The notes below the pieces were generated by a model that saw only the letters and a program-made list of their open reading frames with translations, did no database searches and was not told the origin of the DNA. Source: CF-118 sp035689345 (GTDB lineage Bacteria; Chloroflexota; Dormibacteria; Dormibacterales; Dormibacteraceae). Taken from it: a stretch of 12,434 nucleotides of DNA. Position numbers and translations under genes: made by a program. This document shows positions 1 to 6,935 of this stretch, piece after piece. The first letter of the stretch is position 1. The number at the start of each line of letters is the position of its first letter. The stretch is taken from the NCBI GenBank assembly GCA_035689345.1, contig DASSLR010000085.1:1-12434 (forward strand). The letters run 5' to 3'.

Positions 1-458
1 GCTCGCGCGATCTCCCGCTTGGCGTCGCGCTCGGCGATAGCCTGGCGCTTGTCGTACTGGCGCTTGCCCCGCGCCAGGCCGATCTCGACCTTCGCGCGAT
101 TGCGCACGAAATAAACCCGCAGCGGGATGAGCGTGTAGCCCTTCTGGCGCACCTTGCCGATCAGGCTCGCTATCTGCTTGCGGTGCAGCAGCAGCTTGCG
201 CGGCCTCACCGGCTCGTGGTTCATCAGGTTGGCCTGCACGTACGGCGAGATGTGCACGTTCTCCAGCCACGCCTCGTGGCCGTCGATGCGCACGTAGCCG
301 TCGCGCAGGTTGCACCGGCCCTCGCGGATCGACTTGACCTCCGTGCCCGCCAGCACCAGGCCGCACTCGTACTTCTCGTCGATGAAGTAGTCGTGATACG
401 CGCGCCGGTTGACGGCCTTGTCGCGCTCGCGCTCGCCGTCCTTGTCGCGTTCAGGCAT
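1..458 (-). CDS. smpB: SsrA-binding protein SmpB, C-terminus cut by window edge
   Basis: SmpB binds tmRNA and delivers it to stalled ribosomes for trans-translation in the cytoplasm. From the ATG at 458 the frame stays open to the window edge, giving 152 residues, so only the last few of a usual 150-160 are missing. Seen in order: a YHDYFIDEKYECGLVL strand near residue 20, the family hallmark GTEVKSIREGRCNLRDGY around residues 39-56, an NVHISPY segment near 68, a KLLLHRKQI helix, and KGYTLIPLRVYF followed by KVEIGLARGKRQYDKRQ. The visible C-terminus is rich in Lys and Arg, as expected for the tail that reaches the decoding centre. The start codon lies inside the end of fmt: ATG at 458-456 and the fmt TGA at 453-451 share ATGCCTGA, so translation is probably coupled. 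It is the last visible gene of the leftward operon. The identification is firm; the stop codon is not seen. Confidence 0.96.
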   Translation of the reverse strand, partial: MPERDKDGERERDKAVNRRAYHDYFIDEKYECGLVLAGTEVKSIREGRCNLRDGYVRIDGHEAWLENVHISPYVQANLMNHEPVRPRKLLLHRKQIASLIGKVRQKGYTLIPLRVYFVRNRAKVEIGLARGKRQYDKRQAIAERDAKREIAR

Positions 459-1272
459 CCCCGAGCACCTGCTTCGCCGGCGCCGGCCTCTTGCCGGGAA
501 GCTGCACCACGTCGGGCACGTAGCGCTCGCCGTCGACGTGTCCGCTCAACACCTTCACGCGGCCGCGCCTGGTCGGCAGCGTGGCGCCTGGCCACGGCTG
601 CAGCGCGCGCACGCGCCGGTCGATCTCCGTTGCTCCCATCTCCCACTCGAGCTCACCGTCCTGCCGCGTCAGCCGTGGCGCGAGCGTCGCCTCGGCGTCA
701 TCCTGCGTCACCGGCTGCAGCTCGGCCCGTCGCGCGATGGTCGCTGTGAGCAGGTCCGCACCCAGCTCCGCGAGCCGGGCGGTCAGCGTGGGAGCGTCCT
801 CGCCTGGCGCGATGGCGACGGACTCCGCGGCGAGGATTGGCCCGTGGTCGAGCTGCTCGTCCATCTGCATGATCGTCACCCCGGTCGTGGCATCCCCCGC
901 CATGATCGCGCGCGCCACCGGCGCGGCCCCGCGCCATCGCGGGAGCAGCGACGCGTGCACGTTCCAGACCCCATGGCGCGGAATCTCGAGCACGGCCTTC
1001 GGAACGATCTGGCCATAGGCGATCACGACTATCAGGTCCGGCGCCAGCGCGCGCAGCCGGTCGACCAGTGCGGGATCCTTGATCCTTTCCGGTTGCTCGA
1101 CCTCGAGGCCGACCTTCTGTGCCACGGTCTTTACCGGCGGCGGCGTCACCTTCATGCGGTGACCCGGCCGGTCCGGCTGAGTGATCACCAGCGGCACGTC
1201 GTGGCCGTCGGCCAGCAGTCTCACCAGCGAGGGCACGGCGAACGCGGCCGTGCCGATGAAGACGATCTTCAG
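451..1272 (-). CDS. fmt: Methionyl-tRNA formyltransferase, short C-terminus, probable CTG start
   Basis: Fmt transfers a formyl group from 10-formyl-tetrahydrofolate to Met-tRNA(fMet). The catalytic domain is complete if translation begins at CTG 1272, which gives LKIVFIGTAAFAVPSLVRLL. N104, H106 and D142 then fall in the WNVHASLLPRWRGAAP and MDEQLDHGPIL motifs, matching the known Asn/His/Asp triad. The only nearby standard start, GTG at 1236, would remove the first beta strand and is rejected. An AGG within TTAGG lies about 9 nt before the CTG. The protein is about 273 residues against a usual 310 or so. The C-terminal OB-like domain starts normally (RLTRQDGELEW, ALQPWPGA) but stops after about 70 residues, lacking the usual last strands. 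It follows def by 10 nt and overlaps smpB by 8 nt. Def-fmt pairing is the common arrangement for N-formylmethionine metabolism. Confidence 0.93.
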   Translation of the reverse strand: MKIVFIGTAAFAVPSLVRLLADGHDVPLVITQPDRPGHRMKVTPPPVKTVAQKVGLEVEQPERIKDPALVDRLRALAPDLIVVIAYGQIVPKAVLEIPRHGVWNVHASLLPRWRGAAPVARAIMAGDATTGVTIMQMDEQLDHGPILAAESVAIAPGEDAPTLTARLAELGADLLTATIARRAELQPVTQDDAEATLAPRLTRQDGELEWEMGATEIDRRVRALQPWPGATLPTRRGRVKVLSGHVDGERYVPDVVQLPGKRPAPAKQVLGDA

Positions 1273-1282
1273 GAAGTCGGAC

Positions 1283-1798
1283 CTAACCCGAAGCGGCGGC
1301 GACGGCGGCTTCCTGCTCGTCCGCCTCGAGCTCCTCGACGCGCCGCAGGGTGTCGAGGTTGGTCAGGCGGTCGATGAAGAGGACGCCGTCGAGGTGGTCG
1401 AGCTCGTGCTGGAAGGCGCGCGCGGTGAAGCCGCTCGACTTGATGCGCACCTCTTTGCCGCGGCGGTTGCGGCCCTTGACGACGACAGTCTCGTGGCGCG
1501 CGACCTCGCCCACCCATCCGGGATAGCTGAGGCACCCTTCGTACCCGACCTGCACACCGTCGTGCTTGACGATCTCCGGGTTGACGAGCGCCCAGATCTG
1601 GTTGTCGTCGCCCTTGACCACGCACACGCGCAGCGGCACTCCGATCTGCGGGGCGGCGAGGCCGGCGCCGGGCGCTGCCAGCATGGTCTCGGCCAGGTCG
1701 TCGATGAGGCGCTGAATCGAGGTGTCGACGCGCGACACCTTCTTCGCCTTCTCGCGAAGCACCGGCTGATCGAAATTCAAGATCGGGCGGACGGCCAC
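1283..1798 (-). CDS. def: Peptide deformylase
   Basis: Def is a metallohydrolase that removes the N-terminal formyl group from nascent proteins at the ribosome exit. The 171-residue product carries all three family motifs. These are GAGLAAPQIG at residues 44-53, EGCLS at 87-91 with metal ligand Cys89, and QHELDH at 130-135 with ligands His131 and His135 and catalytic Glu132. The start is GTG at 1798, giving MAVRPILNFDQPVLR, the normal N-terminus for the family. There is no convincing Shine-Dalgarno. Instead TAGAAT ends 7 nt before the GTG, which could make a leaderless message in addition to read-through from upstream. The C-terminal tail from residue 150 is Glu/Ala-rich and probably disordered. 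The stop TAG is 10 nt before the fmt start. Confidence 0.97.
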   Translation of the reverse strand: MAVRPILNFDQPVLREKAKKVSRVDTSIQRLIDDLAETMLAAPGAGLAAPQIGVPLRVCVVKGDDNQIWALVNPEIVKHDGVQVGYEGCLSYPGWVGEVARHETVVVKGRNRRGKEVRIKSSGFTARAFQHELDHLDGVLFIDRLTNLDTLRRVEELEADEQEAAVAAASG

Positions 1799-1805
1799 GT
1801 TTCCG

Positions 1806-1811
1806 ATTCTA
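1806..1811 (-). promoter_or_regulatory. Possible -10 box for leaderless def transcript
   Basis: On the minus strand TAGAAT lies in the 30-nt gap between the upstream oxidase-fold gene and def, 7 nt before the GTG start. That spacing would put the first transcribed base at or next to the start codon. No TTGACA-like -35 is visible 16-18 nt further upstream; the bases there belong to the end of the preceding gene. The 8-mer GGTAGAAT recurs at 10540-10533 before the ileS T-box. The call rests on one hexamer and its spacing. Confidence 0.4.
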
Positions 1812-1828
1812 CCCAGAGGCTTTCGGAT

Positions 1829-2269
1829 CTACGCCAGCCAGCGGCCTCCCCGCATGACCTCCCGGCCCCCGATATCGTCGTAACCGCGGAACGCCTGGAC
1901 GCGGTTCGGGTGCAGGCGGAAGAAGTGCCAGCCCTCCCCTGTCTCGCGCGGGTCCCAGCCCATCACCTCGACCCAGCGCCGTGCCACGTCCTCCGCGCCG
2001 GCGGCCGGCATCGACTCGACCAGGTCGGCGTGGATGACCACCGCGTCGTCCGGAGTGCCGGCGAGCAGCGCCGCCACGCGGCTCTCCCGAAGGTTCTGAG
2101 CCGTGCGGCTCGTGCCGGCGGTGGTCACGAGCAGGTCGACGCCGTCCCACAGCGCCGAGACGCCGATGGCGTGCGGCCGGCCCTCGTGCGCCGTCGTCAG
2201 CCACATGTGGCCGTGACGCTCGAGCACCGCGAGCACGTCGCGTTTCCGTTCTTCAGCTCCGCGCATCAT
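1829..2269 (-). CDS. Pyridoxamine 5'-phosphate oxidase-fold (PPOX class) flavin/F420-binding protein
   Basis: The 146-residue protein has the split-barrel signature of the PNPOx-like superfamily. HMWLTTAHEGRPHAIGVSALWDG (residues 21-43) forms the first strands. TSRTAQNLRESRVAALLAG (53-71) is the usual helix and strand that contact the phosphate of FMN or F420. WHFFRLHPNRVQAFRGY (114-130) is the C-terminal strand. Members bind FMN, F420 or haem and are oxidoreductases of varied or unknown substrate; the exact cofactor and reaction cannot be read from this sequence. It is too short and divergent to be called pyridoxine oxidase PdxH. The ATG at 2269 shares one base with the priA stop (TGATG), so translation is probably coupled; a second ATG follows at once at 2266. 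Its place between priA and def is unusual for this operon. Confidence 0.8.
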   Translation of the reverse strand: MMRGAEERKRDVLAVLERHGHMWLTTAHEGRPHAIGVSALWDGVDLLVTTAGTSRTAQNLRESRVAALLAGTPDDAVVIHADLVESMPAAGAEDVARRWVEVMGWDPRETGEGWHFFRLHPNRVQAFRGYDDIGGREVMRGGRWLA

Positions 2270-4248
2270 CAGGTGACAGGGTCCACGTCAAAGCTCCAGC
2301 CCTTGCCCCGCGGCGCGAGGTGGCGCGCGCGCTCGAGTCCGTCGCCCTTCAGTGTGACCTGCCAGCGATATTCGCCGCGCAGCCGGTGGATGAATGCGGG
2401 CGATGGACCCATGACGCGAATGCCGTCAACACCGTCTTTGAGTAGCCCGCTCGCGATCGCGTCCGCGGCCTCACGCGCGTCCGCCGCGGCGCGCGCGTCG
2501 TCGGCGTCCGTGCGCGTCAGCACGGCGAGATCCGCGAACGGCGGGAAGTGGAAGGCCTTCCGCGACGGCAGCTCGGCCGCGTAGAAGCCCTCGTAATCGC
2601 CCGCCGCCGCGCAGCGCAGGCTGTAGTGCTCGGGGTTGCTCGTCTGCACGACCACGTGTGCCGGGCGGCCGTCGCGACCCGCGCGCCCCGCCACCTGCAC
2701 CACGAGCGAGAACGTGTTCTCGGCCGACCGGTAGTCGGGGAAGTGCAGCGGAAGGTCGGCGTCGACCACGCCGACGCACGTCACAGCCGGCAGGTCCAGG
2801 CCGCGCGTGACGAGCTGCGTGCCCACGAGGATGTCGGCGCGGCGCTCGCGGAACGCTTCCCAGATCTCGAAGTAGGCGTCCGGCCCGCGCGCGACGTCGC
2901 TGTCGAGGCGGAGCACCCGTGCGCGCGGCCACAGCTTCTTGACCATCGACTCGAGGCGCTGCGTGCCCATGCCCAGGCCGCGGATGTGCCGGCTGCCGCA
3001 GTAAGGGCATGACTGCGGCATGGCTCGCGAGTAGCCGCAGTAGTGACAGACCAACCCGTCGATCTCCGCATGCTGCACCAGCGAGACAGAGCACCCGAGG
3101 CACTGCACCGACCGCCCGCACTCGCGGCACATCACGTAGGTCGAAAGCCCGCGGCGGTTCAGGTAGAGGATCACCTGCTCCTCGTTCTCGAGGGTCCTGT
3201 CCACCACCTCCAGCAGCCGGCGCGAGAGCGGTTGGCGGTTGCCCGACGTGAGCTCGTCACGCATGTCCACGAGCTCGACCGGGGCGTCCTCGCCGCGCAC
3301 GCGCTTGCGCATGTGCGCGAGCGCCAGCTCGCCCTCGACGGCGGCATGGTAAGTGGACACGCTCGGGGTCGCCGACCCCGCCACGAGCTTCGCGCCGGTG
3401 ACGCCGGCCAGCCTGCGCGCCACCCAGCCCGTTTCGTACCGCGGCGTCCGGTCCTGCTTGTAGGCCGCCGAGCCCTCCTCGTCGAGGACGATCAGGCCGA
3501 GCTTCGGGATCGGCGCGAAGACGGCGGAGCGGCTGCCCAGCACCACCATGGCCTCTCCGCGCCGAGCGCGCCACCACTGCTGCGCGCGCTCGAGCTCGGT
3601 GAGCTGGCTGTGGAGGATCGCGATCGGCGCCTGCAGCCGCGCGCGCACTCGCTCGACGAGCTGCGGCGTGAGCGATATCTCGGGCACCAGCAGGAGCACG
3701 CGCAGCTCTTGTGCCAGGGCCCGCTGCGCCGCGGCCAGGTACACCTCGGTCTTGCCGCTGGCGATGACGCCGTGCAGAAGCGTCGCCGCGCCGGCCTCGA
3801 TCACCTCGAGCGCCGCGCCCTGCTCAGAGGTCAGCTGTGGCGCCGGCTCGTGGCGGGCGGGTCCGAGCGCCAGCTCGAGGAGCCTGCTGTGGCGCCTCTG
3901 CCGGGTCGACGGCGCGGAGCCGATCGAGCCGCTCGCCCTGACTCGCGGCGGCAGCATCGCCCGCACGCACTCGATGATCGGCACCCAGTAGTGGTCGGCG
4001 ACGAGGCGCGCCAACTCGACCTGGTGCGGCAGCAGCAGCGGGTCGCCACGCGCGTCGAGGATCGCTTTGACCTCGACGCCCGGGTCCTCGGTCCCCAGCG
4101 AGACGACGAACCCGTACGTGTTGCGCCGGCCGAAGGGCACGGTCACGCGGTGGCCCGGCACCACGTCGATGCCGTCGGGCACCGCGTAGCTGTACGTCTG
4201 CCGGTCGAGGGCGCGCGCCGCCTCGACCGCCACCTCAGCGAAGAGCAT
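2269..4248 (-). CDS. priA: Primosomal replication restart protein PriA, shortened and with altered motifs
   Basis: PriA recognises stalled forks and reloads the replicative helicase. The 659-residue product is shorter than the usual 700-800. Residues 1-100 form the 3'-DNA-binding domain (FAEVAVEAARALDRQTYSYAVP, PGHRVTVPFGRR, ADHYWVPIIECVRAMLPPRVR). The helicase core starts near residue 138, leaving only about 40 residues for the winged-helix domain. Walker A is GVIASGKTEVYL with Lys166, and GSATPSVSTY is motif III. Zinc-binding cysteines sit at 374, 377, 383, 386, 401, 404, 414 and 417. GTQLVTRGLDL and QVAGRAGR are motifs V and VI. Motif II reads DEEG at 256-259 instead of DEEH, and the usual GHD of motif V is GLD. 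These changes may alter helicase activity, though the ATP-binding lysine and acidic pair remain. ATG 4248 follows the coaBC stop by 2 nt; the stop overlaps the next gene. Confidence 0.95.
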   Translation of the reverse strand: MLFAEVAVEAARALDRQTYSYAVPDGIDVVPGHRVTVPFGRRNTYGFVVSLGTEDPGVEVKAILDARGDPLLLPHQVELARLVADHYWVPIIECVRAMLPPRVRASGSIGSAPSTRQRRHSRLLELALGPARHEPAPQLTSEQGAALEVIEAGAATLLHGVIASGKTEVYLAAAQRALAQELRVLLLVPEISLTPQLVERVRARLQAPIAILHSQLTELERAQQWWRARRGEAMVVLGSRSAVFAPIPKLGLIVLDEEGSAAYKQDRTPRYETGWVARRLAGVTGAKLVAGSATPSVSTYHAAVEGELALAHMRKRVRGEDAPVELVDMRDELTSGNRQPLSRRLLEVVDRTLENEEQVILYLNRRGLSTYVMCRECGRSVQCLGCSVSLVQHAEIDGLVCHYCGYSRAMPQSCPYCGSRHIRGLGMGTQRLESMVKKLWPRARVLRLDSDVARGPDAYFEIWEAFRERRADILVGTQLVTRGLDLPAVTCVGVVDADLPLHFPDYRSAENTFSLVVQVAGRAGRDGRPAHVVVQTSNPEHYSLRCAAAGDYEGFYAAELPSRKAFHFPPFADLAVLTRTDADDARAAADAREAADAIASGLLKDGVDGIRVMGPSPAFIHRLRGEYRWQVTLKGDGLERARHLAPRGKGWSFDVDPVT

Positions 4249-4250
4249 TG

Positions 4251-5477
4251 CTACTTGAGCTTAGGCAGTACCAGGTCGAGGATCCGGTCGGCCATCACGC
4301 GCTTGGTCGTGCGCTCCAGCACCTGGCGCGTGCCGTCGGCGAACAGCATCACGCCCTCGTTGTAGTCGCTGCCGAAGCCGATGTCCTTGCGCGAGATGTC
4401 GTTGGCGACGATCGCCTGCAACCGCTTGCGCTTGAGCTTCTCCTGCGCGTGGGCGTCGACCTCCGAGCTCTCCGCGGCGAAGCCGACGATGAAGACGCCG
4501 CTCGCCACGGGATCCTCTGCCAGCGCCGCCACCAGGTCGCCCACCGGCTCGAGCTCGAGGTTGAGCTTCGGCGTCTCCTCGCGGCGGATCTTGCCGGTCG
4601 CGGTCGTCGTCGGACGGAAATCCGCCACCGCGGCGGCCATCACGAGCAGGTCGGCGCCGCGGACGTCCTTGCGCAGCTGGTCGAGCATCTGCTGCGCCGT
4701 CTCGACGTGATGCACGTCGACGCCGCGGTGATCCTCGTGCGCGGCGGCGGACACGAGCGTCACGCGGGCGCCGCGATCCGCGGCCGCAGCGGCGATGGCG
4801 AAGCCCATCTTGCCGCTCGAGTAGTTGCTGATGAAGCGCACCGGATCGATGGGCTCGCGCGTGGCGCCAGCCGTCACGATCACGTGCCGGCCCGCGAAGT
4901 CGTAGCGCGACCGCGCCGCCGCGGCCATCGCGCCCAGCAGCGCGGGAGTTCCGGCAAGCCGTCCCGCGCCCGTGTGCCCGCTCGCCAGCCGGCCCGATTC
5001 CGGCTCGACGACGGTGATGCCGCGCGCGCGCAGCACCGCGAGGTTCTCCTGCACCGCAGGCTTCGCCCACATCGCGTCGTTCATCGCCGGGGCGATCACC
5101 ACCGGGCAGCGGGCCGCAAGCAGGGTCGCCGTGACGATGTCGTCCGACTGGCCGCGCGCGGCCCGCGCGATGACGTTCGCCGTCGCCGGCGCGAGGAGGA
5201 TAAGCTGCGCCCAATCGCCGAGGAACACGTGAGGCTCGGGCGTGTCGGAGCCGGGCCACGTCGACGTGAGCACCGGGTGCCCGGTCACGCCCTGGAACGT
5301 GGGCGGGCCGACGAACCTGGCGGCCGATGAGGTCATGGCCACGCGCACCTCGCTCCCGGCCTGGGTCAGCGCCGAGGCCAGGTCGGCCAGCTTGTAGGCC
5401 GCGATCCCGCCGGCGACGAGCAGCGCGATGCGCAGGCCGCGAAGCTCGTCCGGGACGGGCGTCGGATCGAGAGGCAT
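4251..5477 (-). CDS. coaBC: Bifunctional phosphopantothenoylcysteine decarboxylase/synthase CoaBC
   Basis: CoaBC makes 4'-phosphopantetheine from 4'-phosphopantothenate and cysteine in coenzyme A synthesis. Residues are counted from ATG 5477 (408 aa). The N-terminal FMN-dependent decarboxylase shows GGIAAYK (23-29), the catalytic His83 in PHVFLGDW, PATANV (97-102) and PAMN..MW (130-136). The C-terminal CTP-dependent ligase shows VTAGATREPIDP near 202, NYSSGKMG (218-225), AAAVADFRP and IVANDISRKDIGFGSDYN. The flap segment reads GRLASGHTGAGRL, with Ser166 where E. coli CoaC has its Cys158. The frame stays open 25 codons further upstream, but that part lies inside gmk and has no family homology. 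The chosen ATG is 4 nt after the gmk stop, preceded by TTAGG. Its stop is 2 nt before priA. No rpoZ gene lies between gmk and coaBC, where one is common. Confidence 0.96.
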   Translation of the reverse strand: MPLDPTPVPDELRGLRIALLVAGGIAAYKLADLASALTQAGSEVRVAMTSSAARFVGPPTFQGVTGHPVLTSTWPGSDTPEPHVFLGDWAQLILLAPATANVIARAARGQSDDIVTATLLAARCPVVIAPAMNDAMWAKPAVQENLAVLRARGITVVEPESGRLASGHTGAGRLAGTPALLGAMAAAARSRYDFAGRHVIVTAGATREPIDPVRFISNYSSGKMGFAIAAAAADRGARVTLVSAAAHEDHRGVDVHHVETAQQMLDQLRKDVRGADLLVMAAAVADFRPTTTATGKIRREETPKLNLELEPVGDLVAALAEDPVASGVFIVGFAAESSEVDAHAQEKLKRKRLQAIVANDISRKDIGFGSDYNEGVMLFADGTRQVLERTTKRVMADRILDLVLPKLK

Positions 5478-5481
5478 GGAC

Positions 5482-6057
5482 CTAAGTGTGGCGCGCGCGC
5501 ACCGACCGAATGATGCTGAGCACCTCGTCCACGGCGCGTTCGAGGTCGTCATTGACGACGACGTGGTCGTAGTGGGTTGCGTACTTCATCTCCGTCTCGG
5601 CGATCATCTGGCGCGCCGATCGCTCCTCGGCGCTTTCGGTGTGGCGCTTGGCGGTGCGCCTGACGAGCTCGGCCATCGACGGTGGAGTCAGAAAGATGAA
5701 CGTGGCGTCGGGCAGGCGCCTGCGGACCTGCTGCGCGCCCTTCACGTCGATCTTCAGGATCGCGTCGTTGCCTGCGGCCCGCAGCGCTGTGACCCGGTCG
5801 CGCGACGTGCCGTACTGATTGCCGTCGTACGACGCGTGCTCCAGCATCTCGTCGCCTGCGACCAGGCGGTCGAACTTGTCGCGTGTGACGAACGAGTAGT
5901 CGACCCCGTCCTTCTCGCCGGCGCGCGGCTGGCGCGTCGTGAACGAGACCGAGCGGCGCAGGTTGGGATCCTTCGCGAGCAGCCTGTCGATGAGCGCGTC
6001 CTTGCCCACGCCCGAGGGGCCGGAGATGACGAACACGAGGCCGCGGCTCGCGCTCAT
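5482..6057 (-). CDS. gmk: Guanylate kinase
   Basis: Gmk phosphorylates GMP (and dGMP) to GDP with ATP in the cytoplasm. The 191-residue product has the P-loop GPSGVGKD at 13-20. The GMP-binding stretch SVSFTTRQPRAGEKDGVDYSF follows at 36-56. EHASYDGNQYGT is at 73-84, DVKGAQQVRR at 104-113, and the adenine-side loop region lies around RHTESAEERSARQM. Length is normal for the family. The P-loop lysine is followed by Asp-Ala rather than the Ser/Thr-containing pairs (GKSS, GKGT, GKST) seen in most Gmk, a possible lineage trait. ATG 6057 overlaps the rluD stop as ATGA. Longer in-frame starts upstream run through rluD and are rejected because the protein begins naturally at MSASRGLVFVISGPSG. The stop is 4 nt before coaBC. 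Confidence 0.97.
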   Translation of the reverse strand: MSASRGLVFVISGPSGVGKDALIDRLLAKDPNLRRSVSFTTRQPRAGEKDGVDYSFVTRDKFDRLVAGDEMLEHASYDGNQYGTSRDRVTALRAAGNDAILKIDVKGAQQVRRRLPDATFIFLTPPSMAELVRRTAKRHTESAEERSARQMIAETEMKYATHYDHVVVNDDLERAVDEVLSIIRSVRARHT

Positions 6058-6935
6058 TCGAGGGACGACCAGAAATCGGTGAAGTCGGCCGGCGGCGGCG
6101 CCTCGAAGCTCAACTCGTCCCCCGAGCTCGGGTGGCGGAGGCGCAACCGCCACGCGTGCAGCATCGGCCGGCCAGGCTCGTCCGCCCGGCGGCCGCCGTA
6201 ATCCGGGTCGCCGGCCACCGGATGGCCGAACGCCGCGAGGTGGACGCGGATCTGGTGGGTGCGCCCGGTGTCGAGGTCACAGCGCACGAGTGTATAAGCC
6301 CGTTTTCGCTCCACGACCTCGTACCTCGTCCGCGCGAAGCGGCCGCCCTTCACCACGGCCATGCGCTTGCGCTCGCGAGGGTGCCGGCCGATGGGACCCT
6401 CCAGCTCCCCCGCCTTCTCCTTGATCACGCCCCGCGCGATCGCGAGGTACGTGCGGCTGAGGGTGCGATCCCCGAGCTGGGCGGCCAGCGCGCGGTGGGC
6501 GGCGTCGTTGCGCGCCACCACGATCAGTCCGGAGGTGCCCTTGTCGAGCCGGTGGACGATGCCCGGCCTTTCCTCCCCGCCCGCGGCGGACCAGCCGCCG
6601 CCCAGGCCCAGCAGCGCGTTGACGAGCGTGCCGGAGATGTGGCCTGGCGCGGGATGCACGACCATGCCCGCCGGCTTGTCGATCACCAACAGGTCGGCAT
6701 CCTCGTGGACCACTCGCAGCGGCAACGACTCCGCCCCGGCGCGCGCCGGGTGCGGCTCGGGCAGCGCGAACTCCACCACGTCGCCGGCGGCCACGCGGTC
6801 CGACGCCCGGCCCTCGCGGCCGTTGAGGAGCACCCTCCCGTCCTTTATCAGGTGGGAGGCGGCCGAGCGGCTCAGCGTCGTCGTGTGCTCGGCGAGGAAG
6901 CGGTCGAGCCGGGCGGCGGGCGACGCCGCGATCAG
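6054..6935 (-). CDS. rluD: RluA/RluD-family 23S rRNA pseudouridine synthase, probable CTG start
   Basis: This enzyme isomerises specific uridines in 23S rRNA to pseudouridine. With a CTG start at 6935 the product is about 293 residues. An S4 RNA-binding domain spans roughly 9-60 (RLDRFLAEHTTTLSRSAASHLIKDGRVLLNG). The catalytic domain follows: DLLVIDKPAGMVVHPAPGH, then HRLDKGTSGLIVVARN with catalytic Asp131, then DTGRTHQIRVHLAAFGHPVAGDPDYG. The CTG overlaps the lspA stop as CTGA. The next standard start in frame is a GTG about 35 codons downstream, inside the S4 domain. The only upstream extension runs through lspA and lacks homology. Whether the targets are those of E. coli RluD cannot be told from sequence alone; the symbol is given for the family. 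The stop overlaps gmk by 4 nt. Confidence 0.92.
   Translation of the reverse strand: MIAASPAARLDRFLAEHTTTLSRSAASHLIKDGRVLLNGREGRASDRVAAGDVVEFALPEPHPARAGAESLPLRVVHEDADLLVIDKPAGMVVHPAPGHISGTLVNALLGLGGGWSAAGGEERPGIVHRLDKGTSGLIVVARNDAAHRALAAQLGDRTLSRTYLAIARGVIKEKAGELEGPIGRHPRERKRMAVVKGGRFARTRYEVVERKRAYTLVRCDLDTGRTHQIRVHLAAFGHPVAGDPDYGGRRADEPGRPMLHAWRLRLRHPSSGDELSFEAPPPADFTDFWSSLE

Noticed and set aside
1234..1236. GTG at 1236 as the fmt start
   Set aside because: It would delete the LKIVFIGT strand that binds the folate-domain core; the homologous N-terminus begins at CTG 1272.
3043..4365. Plus-strand frame of 440 codons opposite priA
   Set aside because: Shadow of priA with Arg/His-rich composition and no domain; it also crosses the priA-coaBC junction.
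5478..5552. N-terminal extension of CoaBC by 25 codons
   Set aside because: The added residues overlap gmk, have no homology, and the ATG at 5477 has a TTAGG upstream and fits the family N-terminus.
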